A stretch of 64,000 bases of DNA from Arenicola marina (GCA_964019135.1 OZ025263.1:15973123-16037122), one strand, 5' to 3'; positions 32,100 through 45,900 are shown, counted from the first letter of the stretch. Translations and numbers: made by a program. The notes: generated by a model from the letters alone, not told the origin.

Positions 32100-33340
32100 T
32101 GCTGGTACTTGCAGGTTGTCTAAGTGGCATTTGCATTGCTAAAATAAAAATAAAATAAAAATGTGTCTAGAGATTTATTTATTTTGGGGGGAGGCTCTGT
32201 CAACCAATCTGAGTGTCTATCTGAGCATTTCTAAATGGCATTGCGCACCATTTTCATGCACCAGCATTACTGAAATGTGTGAGACAGGAAAGTGTTATAA
32301 ACAAAATTGTGAAGGATCTTCATTTGCGTAAGATATTATGCACCTATATTATATAATAAAAATTCAGCAGCATCTTAAAATTGTTTCATGCCCACCTAAA
32401 CAATGTCCAGGATGTCTCTCCGGGGGAGGGGTAATTCTCAGCCCCTGTCATATACTGCCATAAGGAAAATGTGTCAAAGAGGGGAGTGTTACTTATTTTC
32501 CTCAGGTTCTATCCACTGAATAATTTTCTTGTGGGGCTGTGTCAACCTATATTAAATATTAAGAACTCTGCAGCATTTCTAAGTGGCATTCCCAACCATT
32601 TCATGCAAGGCCATTAATGAAATATGTCAGAGAGGGGAGTGCTAATAATTTTCTTGTGGGGCTGTGTCAACCGATTACAGGGAATGTTTTAGAAACCTGG
32701 TGTATTGAACTTCAATTGTGCAAAATATTATGCATCTATATTAAATATTAAGAACTCTGCAGCATTTCTAAGTGGCATTCCCACCCATTTCATGCACCGC
32801 CATTAATGAAATATGTCAGAGAGGGGAGTGCTAATAATTTTCTTGTGGGGCTGTGTCAACTGATTACAGAGAATGTTTTAGAAACCTAGTGTATTGAACT
32901 TCAATTGTGCAAAATATTATGCATCTATATTAAATATTAAGAACTCTGCAGCATTTCTAAGTGGCATTCCCACCCATTTCATGCACCGCCATTAATGAAA
33001 TATGTCAGAGAGGGGAGTGCTAATAATTTTCTTGTGGGGCTGTGTCAACTGATTACAGGGAATGTTGTAGAAACCTAGCGTATTGAACTTCAATTGTGCA
33101 AAATATTATGCATCTATATTAAATATTAAGAACTCTGCAGCATTTCTAAGTGGCATTCCCACCCATTTCATGCACCGCCATTAGTGAAATATGTCAGAGA
33201 GGGGAGTGCTAATAATTTTCTTGTGGGGCTGTGTCAACTGATTACAGGGAATGTTGTGGAAACCTAGTGTATTGAACTTCAATTGTGCAAAATATTATGC
33301 ACCTATATTAAATATTGAGAACTCTGCAGAATTTTAAAGT
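32100..33340. repeat. 189-bp tandem satellite
   Basis: The landmark AAGAACTCTGCAG recurs at 32561, 32750, 32939, 33128 and (variant) 33317, exactly 189 bp apart. Units from 32560 to 33330 are more than 95% alike; diverged units continue to the left to about 32100. Confidence 0.95.
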
Positions 33341-33599
33341 TGTGGCATTTCCACCAACACAATGCTTCTCTGGACTGTCACGAACTGATATGACATGGAT
33401 GCGCAAATGTAGTACACAAGTGAGTTTATCCACTTAATCAATGCATATTTATGGCTCATAATCCATACGTATACGTTGGGGAATACGTTTGCCGCCTGAC
33501 ATGTTTGTCTACCTTCAAAATTAGAGAACAGTCTTCACTGACATAACGCCGCGGCCTGGCACCGCTTTAACTGCACACACGAAGGTCAAGGCCGTTAAT

Positions 33600-33860
33600 G
33601 GTGGTTAACACCGGGCCCTTGCTTAGCCTCCTCCACAGCCCCCCACTGCGTGGCCAGCTCTCAGATTGGGTCTGTAAACGGCTAAATTCACTGTACGGAA
33701 TTCCGTACAGTGACGTCACAAAAATCCCATCAGCCTCCGCGGCATCTCACCAACCAAGATGGCGAGAGCAAGTGGTCGACATAACCATTCCCATGCAAAG
33801 CTGTGTAGTGCATGGCGTAAGAACACAATAATGCGTCATTACACTACACGATAAAGGTAA
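33600..33860 (+). promoter_or_regulatory. Possible promoter-like patch with palindrome and CRE
   Basis: GC-rich relative to its surroundings. Contains a 24-bp perfect palindrome (33689-33712), an overlapping CRE-like TGACGTCA (33711-33718) and an AAGATGGCG element (33758-33766) where an ATG opens a short frame. Part of it (33610-33690) is an inverted, diverged copy of 37505-37590. Confidence 0.3.
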
Positions 33861-34428
33861 AACAAGATAGTTTTGATGTTTTGGTATCACTTTTTGATCA
33901 TGACAAGACATAGTTTCTTCATTTTTTGGGAATTTTGCAGTCAGCTTCATTGGCAGTTTACTGGCGCAGGTACCAACCCGGCAGAAATCTGTCGGAAAGT
34001 CGCTGAGCCTAAGGGACGGGCCATTTGATCCCAAGGGCGAGAGGGGGCGATGGTTTTGTTTCACTTTAAACTTCAAATCTAGAAGTCGATCTATTTTGCA
34101 TGCAAAGAGTTGTAATGTGCAAAATTTTGATGTCTAAAATCTAGTCACAGCTATATAGGCACTGTAAAGCGACGTAAAGAGGGTAAATGGGGTAGCCCCG
34201 TTGCATGACCCCCCCCCCCCTAGCTATTACGCTGTGGGCCGCGCCGGAGCGGGCTCTCGTCTCCGTATCGTGCGAGGCCTCCAAGTCAGAGGGACACCTT
34301 TCAGGACTAGGGGTGGGGGTGCGACTATGTGGCCCAATACCGCCCGCCCCTCCCTCTGTCACTTTACGATGCCCGTGAATTTAGATCTCTGTATTCTTTA
34401 ACTGCACAACTATTTAAAAACGGCATTA

Positions 34429-34624
34429 AATCAGTCGGGGGCGGATCAAGGAATTTGGAAAATTCCCAGGGAGTGGGGGGGGGGGGTGCTCTCTAAAAAC
34501 TTGCGGCCGGGGTGGGGGGGGGTACCCGAAGAACCCGACTTTGACAGTGTTTGTTCAAGTTCCCAAGGGAGGGGGGGGGATTGGTTTCAACCCCCCTGAC
34601 CCCACCTCTAGCTCCGCCCCTGAT
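34429..34624. mobile_element. MITE with GGGGCGGA-type terminal repeats
   Basis: Left end CAGTCGGGGGCGGATCAAGG, right end the complement of CAGGGGCGGAGCTAGAGG. Interior made of poly-G runs. About 195 bp; terminal repeats are imperfect. Confidence 0.5.
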
Positions 34625-37600
34625 CTTAGCAGTATCTTCCTGTTGGAAGTTGGAATTAATGTGGTGAAAAATTTCTTCCATCACTATATACATTTATAAT
34701 ATATATATCATAATAATATCTGTCCTGCTAAAAGCCTTACCTGGCTCTAAGGTCACATGGTGTTGTTACATCACGGCATACATGCTGCTTAGAGGGAGGC
34801 CTATTAATAAGCTTACAAACATGCCCCCCACCCTACCTCCTGCAATCAAATGGTTATGCCCCTTTTACAGCTATAATGGGTCACCTGTTTTTTTTTTTCA
34901 ACATTGGTCATGTAAACTTTGATTGTTCAGCAACATTCATGTCATAAAAATCAATATAAAATTATCTGCATCAACCTATTAAATTAATATTTTACTCTAA
35001 TAAGTATCATTTTAAGTATTATCATAGATTATGTGTCATCATAATTATAAGCCTGTCATATTATATTTTTTGGCACATTATTACAGTTAAATGTTTAAAA
35101 GTAATCAATAAACATTTTACTGTATCACTCCTCTCACATGCTGCGTCTTATAGTGAAAAGCTTTTTTTTTGTTTAGGTGGTTTTATCTTTTGGTGAAATA
35201 GAAATTTGTATTATGTTATTTGGTGAAAGTTATAGGTTTTGATGAGAGAAAAAAGCTATTATAGTTCTGTAGCGGATAAAATTACAGGTTCATTAACAGT
35301 TATGTACATGTTTATGCAGGCTTCTCTTCACTTAGAAAAAGAATCTAGGGAGTTAACATTTCGTGGTCACACACATTCATAATAATTAAGTTAAGTCTAC
35401 CAGACATTAACTTAAGCCTCAAATATCAAATAAATCATCAACAGGAAGTTTTAAGTACTAGATACCGGTATTTGCTTTAAAGAATAAAAATTATAATAAA
35501 ATAAAACAGATTATAAATTTCTTTTTATAACAGTTATAACTGTAACTACATATATACATAAAGATGAGACTGCCTGAGAACATTATTGGATAGTTTTGCA
35601 GCAAAAAAACGTGTGCTGCACGTATAACATGGAATATATCTGTTCCCCTGGGAATACTGGTAATTAGAAAGGTATTTTGTGCTGCAGAAATTCCTCTTGA
35701 AGTTTCAGGGGTTCAGGAGATTTATATGTGTGCGTGAAGAACAAAATTATATTAACAAAACATCAGCCAAATTCGATTGAAGAATGACAAACACATTTTA
35801 TTGAAAGCATTAATAAGTATTATTTCATGAAACTAAATGAAAAACATTTCGTCTAATTATTCTTAGGTAGGATTGATGTAAATCAACAATGGCTACCAAG
35901 TTTTCATAATGACCCAGCTCATAATTCTAACAAATCCCTGGCTTATTTCATTTCAAAATCTTGCATTAGCATGCATTTGAACTGTGCTTCACTGTGATAG
36001 TCATGAAACAGCATCCTGTGATGGCTCCAGATGTGGTGTCCTGGTCTTGACAAAGCACCATTCTCGCAAGTTTAACCTCTCACGAAAAAGTAACACTGAA
36101 GGGTTAACATGAGTTGGTTCTCCCCCATGTGTTCAATAGTCCAGTGCCTCAACCAGCCTCTTGACAATATGCTGTGAATATAAAAGTAACTTTTATATAT
36201 TAGGGGTTTCACAGATTGATCATAAATTTTATACATGATTATATGTAATAAGATACTGGGCGAAGCTCTCATCATGGGAGTTTTGGAGATGCAGTGTATG
36301 ACTAAACAAAGGTATCTAAGTAGAGCAGACAACTATGTACAATTCTCTCAAACAAAGTAAATTACCCAGGTGAAAAAAGTAATACTTGCTGCTTAACACT
36401 TGATCATCTGAGTTTACTATACAGAGCCATAATCTGCTCATATGTCATATTGCTCAATCAGTTGCTTAAAAATCATGCTTAATTGTACGTCACATAAATG
36501 ACAATAATAAGATGTTTTATACACTTCAGTCATGTGGTTATGTGCAGGTCATGTACATATGAAGTCCTTACACAGACACTATACCAGAAATAGATTATAA
36601 CACTACCGAATTTAGATAAGAATTAAGGAATAAACATGATTATTTAAGGCTAAAACCCTTCAAGTAATAAATAACAGGAATATATAAATATCCACACCTA
36701 TTCTAAATGCCTCAATAGCATTTGGCAAATGAATATTGTCTGGAGGTCTGCAAATATCTGCAGCATAGCTCTTCATGCATCTAAAAGACAAAAACACAGA
36801 TAAGTTTATTAAATTGTTGCAATAATTTTTATGATTGTTGGGTATGGTGGGGAGAGGTAAAATCATATGCTGGCCCTTTTATATTGACACACCACTGATA
36901 TTACAGCTGCATAAAAAACTTAAATATTTTTAAATGCAAAATTTGCCACAAATTAATCAACAGCATTTAATTGCATCTGTATACCTAATGAAGCTAGCTT
37001 ATATACTGATAATCATATGTAATGAAAACATAAAGAATTAAATATAACTGACCTGCAATTTCCAGCATAGATGTTACTTCTGCCAGCTTATTTCTTCGCT
37101 GGTGTATAACCGAATTGACAGTGACACCACTGTCATTTCTCTTGGGCGGTCACTGAAGGCATCAGCTGATCAGCCCCCCCCCCCCCCCCCCCTGAACTGG
37201 AAAGTAAACATTCTCGATTTTCGCGAAACGTCCGCCTGATCGGAGGATTCTTCCACGTATTTCCGCCTACAATCACATTATTTTTTTCCTAAATAGCCAT
37301 GCGTCTGCTTTTCTTTCCTGGTTGTTTCGTTTATATGCGTTAAAACTACTTTAGGAGCAAGTTTAAATCTTATTTCAGGCAAAACGCTTTTACTTTCTCC
37401 AAAACTTTGTCAAGGGCGGCCATGATGCACCCGCTGAGCTAAAGTTAGCACAGCCAATGAGAATATTCGAAACAGGCAGAGCGCGTTGACCAATCCCTGC
37501 CAACCTTAGATTAGCCGTTTACAGCCTCACATGGAGCGAGCGGAGGTGGGGCTGTGGAAGAGCCTAGGCCCTTGCTGAGCAAGCGAAGTTGGGACCGCGG

Positions 37601-37690
37601 AACCAGGCTACTAGAGTACGAACGGCGGCACCAGCTTAGAGACCGAAAGACCATTCTGGGGATTCCCCTGTCTGCACGCGATGGGCTACG
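34625..37690. other. AT-rich spacer with possible minus-strand exons
   Basis: Mostly AT-rich DNA. On the minus strand, good acceptors precede short frames at about 36780 (TTTGTCTTTTAG) and about 36174 (TATTCACAG, then HIVKRLVEALDY and stop), and a donor TTGCAG/GTCAGT ends at about 37052. At 37423 an ATGGCCGCC starts a 17-codon frame (MAALDKVLEKVKAFCLK) next to CCAAT motifs. I cannot join these into one frame; they may be a small gene or a non-coding RNA. Confidence 0.25.
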
Positions 37691-39780
37691 CTGAAGTTAG
37701 AATTCTTACACAATGGGCCTTTAATTATAATGCATTGCCGACATAATTCCTCCTAATATAATTCCCCTCTAATATACATATATATATATATTTATATGTA
37801 CATATAGGTGGGTCCACTTTCGAAAATGTTACGACCGGGGAAACGGTGTGGGAGGGGGGGGGGGGGTGCAGATCCACAACTTATATTCCCTACATACCAT
37901 GAGGAAAAAAACATCTTCGCACAGTAATCAAGCGAGCCGACACGCTAGCTCTTGGGCTGCAGGGCAAGGGATATTCCCGCAGTCCGGTCACCAACTTGAT
38001 GAATCTGAGATCCGACGAAAATAAGTCTCGAACACAACGATTTCCGGATTGCGTTTCGTCCTAGGATTGAAATGAGTCCGGACCACGACAGAGCAGCTGG
38101 ATTGGCATAATTGTGTTTCTGTCCTACCATACTTCCAGATGTCTTCTATTTATAAGATACACGCTGTATTGAAGGATCATCATGCATGCCATGAAAATCC
38201 CAGCAATACTGGATTGAAAGTATGTATTAAATAATCGCGGCAACCATGTTGGCAGTAATGCTGTCGGAGTGTACAGGGACATCAGAGTGTTTCGTCATTT
38301 ACCACTGCTGCATTTAGTATGCTACCCCTCATACCATATTGATGAGGGACACGTTTGAGATTAAACAATGTGATATATAAATTTACAAAAAACGGTCATA
38401 TTTGAAATTCTAAGGCCACAGCTGGCCGTATGACAAGGGGCATCCCTCATCCCAGTTGTAACCCATGGCCCCATGCACCAAAGGGCTTGCATAGGTATTA
38501 CTCATGCTTATCAGTTACCACAAAATATTTATCGTGGGCTCTAACATGGGAAGATGGGAGCTCTTCATTCTCTTGGCACTCTTAGGTGTTTTTCTTACAC
38601 CCCGTTTGTACGCCCACTCACTATTAACTGCTTGGGTGAAGTCCTTCGTGGAACTTAATTAACTAGACTGATGTACTGAACAACTCTATTCTTCGCAGGG
38701 GGTGCAGGTCGGAAGCTGCCCAGAGCTCCATACTAATAAATGGTATAATAGTCATCACCCCCCCCCCCCCCCTTCCTTTTCAAATAACGTCATACCTCAC
38801 CGCAATTTTCTAATACACCCGCGCGTATCCGCCGGTTGTTTTCTCGAATCCACCGCATCTGCGCATCCATTTGGCCTAACACAGCCGTAGCACATGACAT
38901 GTGGTGTTAGCAAAGCGCTGTCACTTTCTTTCCTCATGTCGCACTGGCTGTTCGAAACGGACTGTTAAATGATAGATATACATATTGTCAGGTTAGTATT
39001 ACGAAGAGACACTTTAGGTAAGCTTACTCACCTTATCTTTCTGCAAACAAAGAGGCACATTCATTTCCAACAGTAACATAACTGATATGCTATAGGCCTA
39101 GCCTCGGAGAGTTGTAGAATATTGTTCAACCACAGAACATCAATCTCAGGTCGCCAGGTCGGTGGGTGTAAACGGAGGCAAACTGAAAACTGAAAGGGAG
39201 TGTAGGGGGAAGGGGGTCTTATACAGCTCACCCTCGGGATCGGGGGGTGGTTAACAACTTATGACTGGGAGGCGTGGTGGGGGGGGGGGGTGGAGGGGGG
39301 TGCTCTTAAAGATAAAACGTTTGTCCCTTGCTTAGGGGGGGCGGGGGGGGGGGGGGAGGGGGGCTCCATCACTGTGACTTCAGTGATAAATTGAGCTAAA
39401 TGCAACAAAATATTGTCAGTAAGCGGCATCTCATTTTGATTCTGTTACATGGTATTTTCTTAATGCAATAAAGTAAATGTAAAATTGCCATCCGATTAAA
39501 AGATTCCAGCTAAACATCTATTATTTAATTGCTATAATTATAAGTAAATGTATATATTTGAGTGGCTAGTTTTGCCTTTTTTTGACACCTTAAGCATCAA
39601 ATCCTTTTCTTTTGGTGCACTATATTTGTATTATATTTTGTATGTCTTGAAGATAAAAAATGTATGGCATTTATTTACTGGATTTTAGCATTACACAAAA
39701 TCTGAAGTAAGTTAGCAGAAAAATATTTTACTGCAAGTTATTTCTACCCCGCTTTGTTTCCACAAGGCGAGAGCAGCCAC
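37691..39780. other. Upstream region of copy B
   Basis: Copy of 1-1985 with extra sequence (for example about 38270-38500) and longer G/C runs (37855-37866, 38757-38772, 39277-39300, 39337-39362). No coding frame supported. Confidence 0.5.
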
Positions 39781-39781
39781 A

Positions 39782-39938
39782 ATGGCGGTTGAAGTTCTTG
39801 GCATCAACCCCAAAACCACACGCCTCATCTTAGAGTTATTTTTTGAAAATCCGAGAAGATGTGGAGGAGATGAAATAAAACAAATGTTGTTTGACGAAGA
39901 CAAGCAAACAGCTATCATATGGTTTAAGGATGAAACTG
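39782..39938 (+). CDS. Copy B exon 1: N-terminal RRM-like unit
   Basis: 52 codons plus one base. MAVEVLGINPKTTRLILELF followed by FENPRRCGGDE; GTAAGT donor at 39939. Same start context (CCACAATGG) and length as gene A exon 1. Confidence 0.75.
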
Positions 39939-42900
39939 GTAAGTAACAGCTGCCATAGTACTCATGCATATCCGTCAAGCACTCAAGCCTTGTATTGAGG
40001 CATGGCATAGGCATGATAGATGCAGGACTGTATAAAGTTAATTTATTATTAATTTGACATTGTTCTGCATTGTGCATGCAAGTTAGATATACAATTCTTT
40101 TTTTAACTTTTTTTTATATCAGTCACTTCAATGACAAATACAGATTAACACTTACATCCATTTAAGATTAAGCATAGAATGAGTCAAACCAAATTCCTCC
40201 AGAACTACCCTTACAAAAAAGTACTATATTCCAAAACTATAGTACTTTTTTGTAAGGGTAGTTCTGGAGGAATTATAGTATTATATTTTGGATGTAATGT
40301 ACTATAGTAATGCACAACTAATGCAATAGTAATACTATAATTATGTAGACTATAGTAATACTATTGTTATGTAAACTACACTAATACTATAGTTTTGTAA
40401 ACTATAGTTATCTAGACTAGTAATATTATAGTTATCTAGACCATAGTAATACCATAGTTATCTGGACTATAATAACATTATAGTTATCTTGGCTATAGTA
40501 ATACTATAGTTATCCTGACTATATAGTAATACTATAATTATCTTGACTATAGTAATGACACTATATAATAATACTGTAGGTTTGGTAACTATATAGTATC
40601 ACTATCACCTGGAATACCGTTAGCACTATAGTCTATGCAACTGTAGTATTACTATGGTCGGTGTAATTATGCCCATATGAAAGTTTACCATGATATTTAT
40701 GACAATTGGTGTACTGTGGTACATTTACCATAGCATACCATGGTATAACATAGTGTACCATGCTTTTTACTATGATTAAGTGTGGCATATTAACCATTAC
40801 ACTATATATAAATATACTTTGAATTAATTGTTTTTATATCTTGAGATACACATGCATGACAGTAACCATGTATGTCACAATATAGGATTAGTATTAACTT
40901 CTAGTCCTCTGCCAATGATTGTTGTATGTATTACAAGCAAACTTTAAACAAAATTTGAGAGAGTGAGTAGTCTAGCAGATAATGTCTGTATTTCACCCAC
41001 ATGTTATTTCATATTCTGGTTATAAACTTGCAGGGTTTTAGTGCATAGACTAGTTTTGAAACAGGCCGGTTTTTGCCTTGGTTGTATAACACTGGGCAGT
41101 TTTGTTTAGGAGACAATGCTATGAATGGTTATTACCGGGACCCTTTCCCCAAGAATACGGCTGTGAGAGCCCAAAACGTCCGACTACCCAAAACGTCCTA
41201 CATAGCTAAGAACCAACGAACAGTTACATTTGACGTTTCAATCATTCACATGCAATCTGGCGACATGAAATACGCTCGTTTTGTATCTCTTAGATAGCAA
41301 TGTACGAATAAAACTCGAGGAGAAGCTCGAAGGGGTGGGGGGGGGGGGGTTTAAGTGTGGGGCGGTGCATAACAAGGCACGAAAAAAATAAGCGTTAGCG
41401 GTATTTTACAGCCTTAATTGGCCTTTTTGCCCTCTTTTGAACTTGTCACACCCTCCGGCCATAGATCTATCAATTAAAACAATAATTATGCGAGGTCGGG
41501 ACCACCTTACGGACATGGACAAACTCTGGTCATGGTTTTTGTGATATATTTATTCGTTAATGCTCGAGTTGTAGCTAACTGTGCATTATGTTGTATGTGT
41601 CAAAATCCTGATTCTGGCCCATTTTGGGCGGTCGGACGTTTTGGGCTCTCACATACGGCAACAAATTTGCGAAATTTTTTGCAATATATTTCTAAACAGA
41701 TGCATAAACAATTCTTGTTTAGAGCCAGTTTTTAAGTTCATTGAATATAAATACTTGAATTTCCCATATGTTGTGGACCTTATGTCGCAGGTGTTTATAT
41801 TATAGCTACCAAAGACAACAACGAAATTATGATCCAAGTGTCACCTTGCAGATTAATTATGGCCTGATATCTTTGGCTCCTAACAGTGTCTCACAGGTGC
41901 CAAGAATTTTGCACCACTTCAAATATTGAATTGGAAGATTATCCTCTGACTGTGACAATATACAAAGGACAAGAATCAGGTAACGAAAGACTATACACAT
42001 TACCGTATTTCACGTATGTTTTCGGACACTTAAAAATAATTGTTTTTCTGGCTGTCCGAATATTTACAGTCAATAAAATGGACTCCCGCATCTACTGTCC
42101 GAAAACATACATACATAACAAAATATCGATTAAGAATTACTACATTGCGAGTCGACTGATGCCGATTATATCACTTAACACGCAGGTATTGCTGCTTCAC
42201 ACCTTAACAGCGGCTAAGGTGATCAAGAGTATAATATTGTTTTGAAAATACTCGGAGTGCAATTTCATAAAACATTAATGTATGTGGTTAATTTTTTCAT
42301 ACAATAATATCACGTTGTGTTACACATAATTAAATTTCAAATTAACATTCATATCAGAAGAAAGTGTTAACATATACGCAAGCATATTTATTTATTGATC
42401 AAGTAAGTTTTCGTCGGTTTGCGTTTCCTTGTATGATGCATACAGTCGCTGAGGTACCTGGCAAAGAGAAACTGAGGAATGCAACGACTGCCAAGCCAGG
42501 GCATACGCAGCGTCTTGCTGTTGACCCCACTAGGTCACATGACCGTAGTGGAGCAGGCGCTAAAGAGCCAGCTCGGCGCGACGACAGAGCAACCGGTCAG
42601 CGCGACGGCGGAGCAACCGGTCAGCGCGACGGCAGAGCAACCGGTCAGCACGACGGCAGAGCAACCGGTCAGCGCGACGGCGGAGCAACCGGTCAGCGCG
42701 ACGGCGGAGCAACCGGTCAGCGCGACGGCGGAGCAACCGGTCAGCGCGACGGCAGAGCAACCGGTCAGCACGACGGCAGAGCAACCGGTCAGCGCGACGG
42801 CGGAGCAACCGGTCAGCGCGACGGCGGATCAACCGGTCAGCGCGACGGCGGAGCAACCGGTCAGCGTGACGGCAGAGCAACCGGTCAGCGCGACGACACA

Positions 42901-45900
42901 GCAACCGGTCAGCGCGACGGCGGAGTAACCGGTCAGCGCGACGGCAGAGCAACCGGTCAGCGTGACGGCAGAGCAACCGGTCAGCGCGACGACAGAGCAA
43001 CCGGTCAGCGCGACGGCGGAGTAACCGGTCAGCGCGACGGCAGAGCAACCGGTCAGCGTGACGGCAGAGCAACCGGTGAGCTCGACGGCAGAGCAACCGG
43101 TCAGCGCGACGCCAGAGCAACCGGTGAGCTCGACGGCGGACCAAACGGTCAGCGTGACGGCAGAGCAACCGGTCAGCGCGACGGCAGAGCAACCGGTCAG
43201 CGCGACGGCAGAGCAACCGGTGAGCGCGACGGCGGAGCAACCGGTCAGCGCGACGGCAGAGCAACCGGTCAGCGCGACGGCAGAGCAACCGGTGAGCGCG
43301 ACGGCGGAGGAACCGGTCAGCGCGACGGCAGAGCAACCGGTCAGCGCGACGGCAGAGCAACCGGTCAGCGCGACGACAGAGCAACCGGTCAGCGCGACGG
43401 CAGAGCAACCGGTCAGCGCGACGCCATCAGCTCCAGACCAGACCTGGAGAGGTCGCAGCTCGCAGAGTACGATTTCTGCACCGTGGAGCTGAGCGATATT
43501 CCAGTCGAGATGACGAGAGATTTCCTACAGCTGGTGGTGGAATCAGTCTTCCCAGAGGATGGAGACACAGCCATCAAGGAATTTAACTACGCGGACGGAG
43601 ACCAGCGTGGAAGGATCAAACTCAGGCGCCAAGAAGGTAGTGTTCTGGTAAGGAGAAAGCCCATGTAACAGTACGTTTTTGAAAAAGAATGTGCGAGGCG
43701 CAAGCTGAGTACATATTTTTTCAAGAATGAACTGTTACACGGGTATTCTCTGACATAAAGTACGGTCGCTGAGCCTCACCTGGTCCATGTAGCGTGAATA
43801 AGACTTCTTTTAAGATGTACATTGCATCTCTCGCTTCCGAAACCAATAAAATAGCTGAAGTCCGTTCATATTCTATCTGAGAACCCACGAAATGTATTGT
43901 TGTAGCAATGGTAAACTTGAGTCATACGTGAGCTAAGCTGAAACAGTGGTTCGCCCTGACATGGAAGAACGTCGGACGCTGCAGCCACAAGGCAGTTTAG
44001 TTCATATTCAGATTGTAAGAATGAAGTCGTGTTTCGCATCAATAAGCGTAGGCCACTTCGCATGGATTATGTGTCATTATACAGACGATAATGGTCATTT
44101 GAATGGAATATGATACAATCGTTCAAATTAATGGATGCTGAAAGGATGTGATACGCATCGATGTTGCCATGGTGTTTAAAACAAGTAACAGCCAGTGCAT
44201 TGTTGATGGATAGGATACGCTTTGCAAACGAGTTTCGTGGGATTCACGAGAAAGAATAATGGATTCAAGTGTGATTATAGGATATAAGCAAATGTCGGTA
44301 TGTATTTTGCATATGAATTACATATGATCTCAAATTCAGTTTTTAAAGTGGATTTTGTGATCTATTCTTGTTTTGATGAGAAATTTGTATCTGTTTTTGC
44401 TGGGGCTCTCCATCGGCGTCAAGCTTCCAGTTCATCACCTATTGTGGTTGTGACGTGTTTCAGACAAGCTCACTATTGCTCCTGATTGCCATTGACTGCG
44501 ATTGTCGATTTCGTAACGGAAGGACAATTGTTCAACAGAAACATTGTTTGGTCTCCTTGAGTCAATCGCTAATTAATCAGCTCGCTAAAACAGTACATTC
44601 GGGAAAATTAATGTACAGTTTAGACAATGGAATGACGTCATAGCAGTACTTTAAATGATGAGTTTGCATTCCCTTAATTGTATACTTACGATGCTATCCA
44701 AAACCAGATGCTACAGTTCGCTTGGGATTTAAAACCGCAAATATTCTTAAAGGTAACCTCAGTTGTACATTTATTAGACTGGAGATTTGTACTTCAGATT
44801 AAATGTATAACTTACTATTTCTAATCTGTCAAGACAAAGGGCAGTGAGAAAATTAATGTTCTCATGATGAATCTTACGTATCCGAAGACCCCATGCCGTT
44901 AACAAATAAATCCATTTTATTTGCCTTTTGATAATCTATGGATATATCGAGTTGGCAAACTTCTGTATTATCTCTCGTGTTATTGGCTGCGTTCCAGACG
45001 CCTACGAGATGGTACTGAGTAGTCCCCTTGTCGTGAACGGGACCCCGATGCACGTGGTACCCCTGAATACCCTGCTGGAGAACGACCCGGACTACCAGGG
45101 CAGCGCCGCCATCCGGGTGACCAACATGTCAGATGGTGTCGCAAATCAACATATCAAACTCCTTTTCAAGAACCAAAAGAGGACAGGGGGAGGACCGATT
45201 GAAGATATCTACAGTGACGAGGGTGTTGTGTGCATCACCTACGAAGAATCTTGTGGTAAATGAACTTCTCTTATTATATGTCTAATAGTTGCTGTAGTCT
45301 TAACTGTTGTCTAGTATCATCACAACAAACTCCCGCTTATAAATGAACAATATATAATATATACAACTTGAATTACTAGCGCGGCTTTTGTTAATGTAAA
45401 GAATGTTCGTGGGCGGGCATTATGCAAGGTGCTTTATCGCTTCTCTCCTGTCAAGGTGCTCACTTTTTACAATATCTTGAACTGGTTTCAGTGGCGAAAG
45501 CGGTTTTGGAGAGACACAATAAGAAACCCCTACAATGCAACGAGCAGACGCTGGCCATCGAGCGACTGTGTCCCGTTCCCCCGCCGCCACTTTGCCTGGG
45601 ACCGAAGGAGTGCGACCGACTGCTTTTGACTGCACTGCCAGATTCCATCACCGGAAGTGACATCACGAAGTTTCTAAATCATGATGGCGGCTGCGATGTG
45701 TCGACGATTCTCTTCAGTTGTAAGCCCGGCGTGGCTCTCGTTGTTTTTGTCGGCTCCCCAGGTAAAAAAAAGTTCTTGTTCAAACAGTTATAATTCGATG
45801 GTATTTTGTCTGTGTGCTCTGCTATACCAGCCCAAATTTGTGTACCGGATAAAGATACCATGTCTTTGTTCGCAAAAAGTAGGGGTTACTTCTGACGATA

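Larger units (their letters stand above)
26261..32100. other. Spacer between gene A and the satellite
   Basis: No gene I can name. Includes a TATTATACACAGTGTG microsatellite-like patch (27380-27455), repeated TTCACG-containing lines (27490-27680), poly-C runs with a MITE-type end (30372-30671) and a 64-codon frame at 31158. The rest is unremarkable AT-rich DNA. Confidence 0.5.

Noticed and set aside
32561..33330. CRISPR-like spaced repeats
   Set aside because: The repeats are contiguous 189-bp satellite units with no spacers, in eukaryotic DNA.
42560..43408. Long antisense ORF as a gene
   Set aside because: It exists only because of the 24-bp repeat; no splice signals, no relation outside the array.
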